The position numbers and the translations under genes are program-made. From contig NZ_CP054476.1 in the NCBI RefSeq assembly GCF_013341275.1, positions 310,001-374,000 on the forward strand: a DNA stretch of 64,000 nt, read 5' to 3'. The notes under the pieces are model-generated. The model was given only the letters and a program-made list of their open reading frames with translations. It made no database searches and had not been told where the DNA came from. The DNA is from Methyloligella sp. GL2 (lineage in GTDB: Bacteria; Pseudomonadota; Alphaproteobacteria; Rhizobiales; Methyloligellaceae). This document shows, piece after piece, positions 63,999 to 64,000 of the stretch; position 1 is the stretch's first letter, and each line of letters begins with the position of its first letter.

Positions 63999-64000
63999 CA

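Overview
The window is GC-rich bacterial chromosome from an alphaproteobacterium, most probably of the order Hyphomicrobiales (Rhizobiales). This rests on gene order: rho, mnmE, mnmG, rsmG, parA, parB on one side of hemE, and the PEP synthase regulator, maf, aroE, coaE, dnaQ, secB on the other. That is the conserved alphaproteobacterial origin neighbourhood. The lptE-holA and hisB-DUF2628-hisH-hisA clusters agree. I do not name a genus.

Layout. 1-12.9 kb is mixed accessory metabolism: a sulfite-dehydrogenase-like molybdoenzyme with its cytochrome c (cut by the left edge), a methyltransferase, DNA polymerase IV, a DJ-1 protein, a DUF763 protein, an old yellow enzyme, a DMT exporter preceded by the tail of a broken luciferase-like gene, the peroxide pair ohrR/ohr, an intact luciferase-like enzyme, a quinone-oxidoreductase-like enzyme and a PmtA-like methyltransferase. 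13.0-14.7 kb is a small, compositionally distinct insert with one AIPR/DGQHR-like gene carrying its own promoter and terminator. 14.7-16.5 kb holds a divergent SDR/TetR pair and tRNA-Gly. 16.7-31.4 kb is mostly housekeeping: cnoX, a LON-domain protein, Trm112, a ubiquinone hydroxylase, tesB, glnK-amtB, an aminotransferase, ftsK, a LolA-like protein, a predicted structured small RNA, xth, and an orphan response regulator. 31.5-39.1 kb runs from an L,D-transpeptidase through leuS, lptE and holA to parB-parA.

39-56 kb is the origin domain. Genes on the left (hemE, hemJ, rho, mnmE, mnmG, rsmG, parA, parB) run leftward. Genes on the right (PEP synthase regulator, maf, aroE, coaE, dnaQ) run rightward. 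The gap between hemE and the PEP synthase regulator (51,110-51,539) is AT-rich next to hemE, has DnaA-box-like 9-mers and several GANTC sites, and is the best candidate for oriC. Four parS-like sites lie 9-12 kb to its left, two of them inside or just before coding sequence. Between rho and mnmE lie two genes I would not expect there: a DUF255 protein and an unusual chemoreceptor with a UrtA-type amide/urea-binding domain on its cytoplasmic C-terminus. 56-64 kb holds a TimA-like protein, an Smr protein, an S9-type peptidase, hslVU and the histidine genes hisB, hisH, hisA.

The observations I rate highest are the predicted RNA at about 28,445-28,590 (promoter, closed three-way junction with C-rich loops, terminator), the cytoplasmic UrtA-chemoreceptor fusion, the oriC/parS architecture, the AIPR-like insert, and the luciferase-like gene remnant whose stop overlaps the DMT start.
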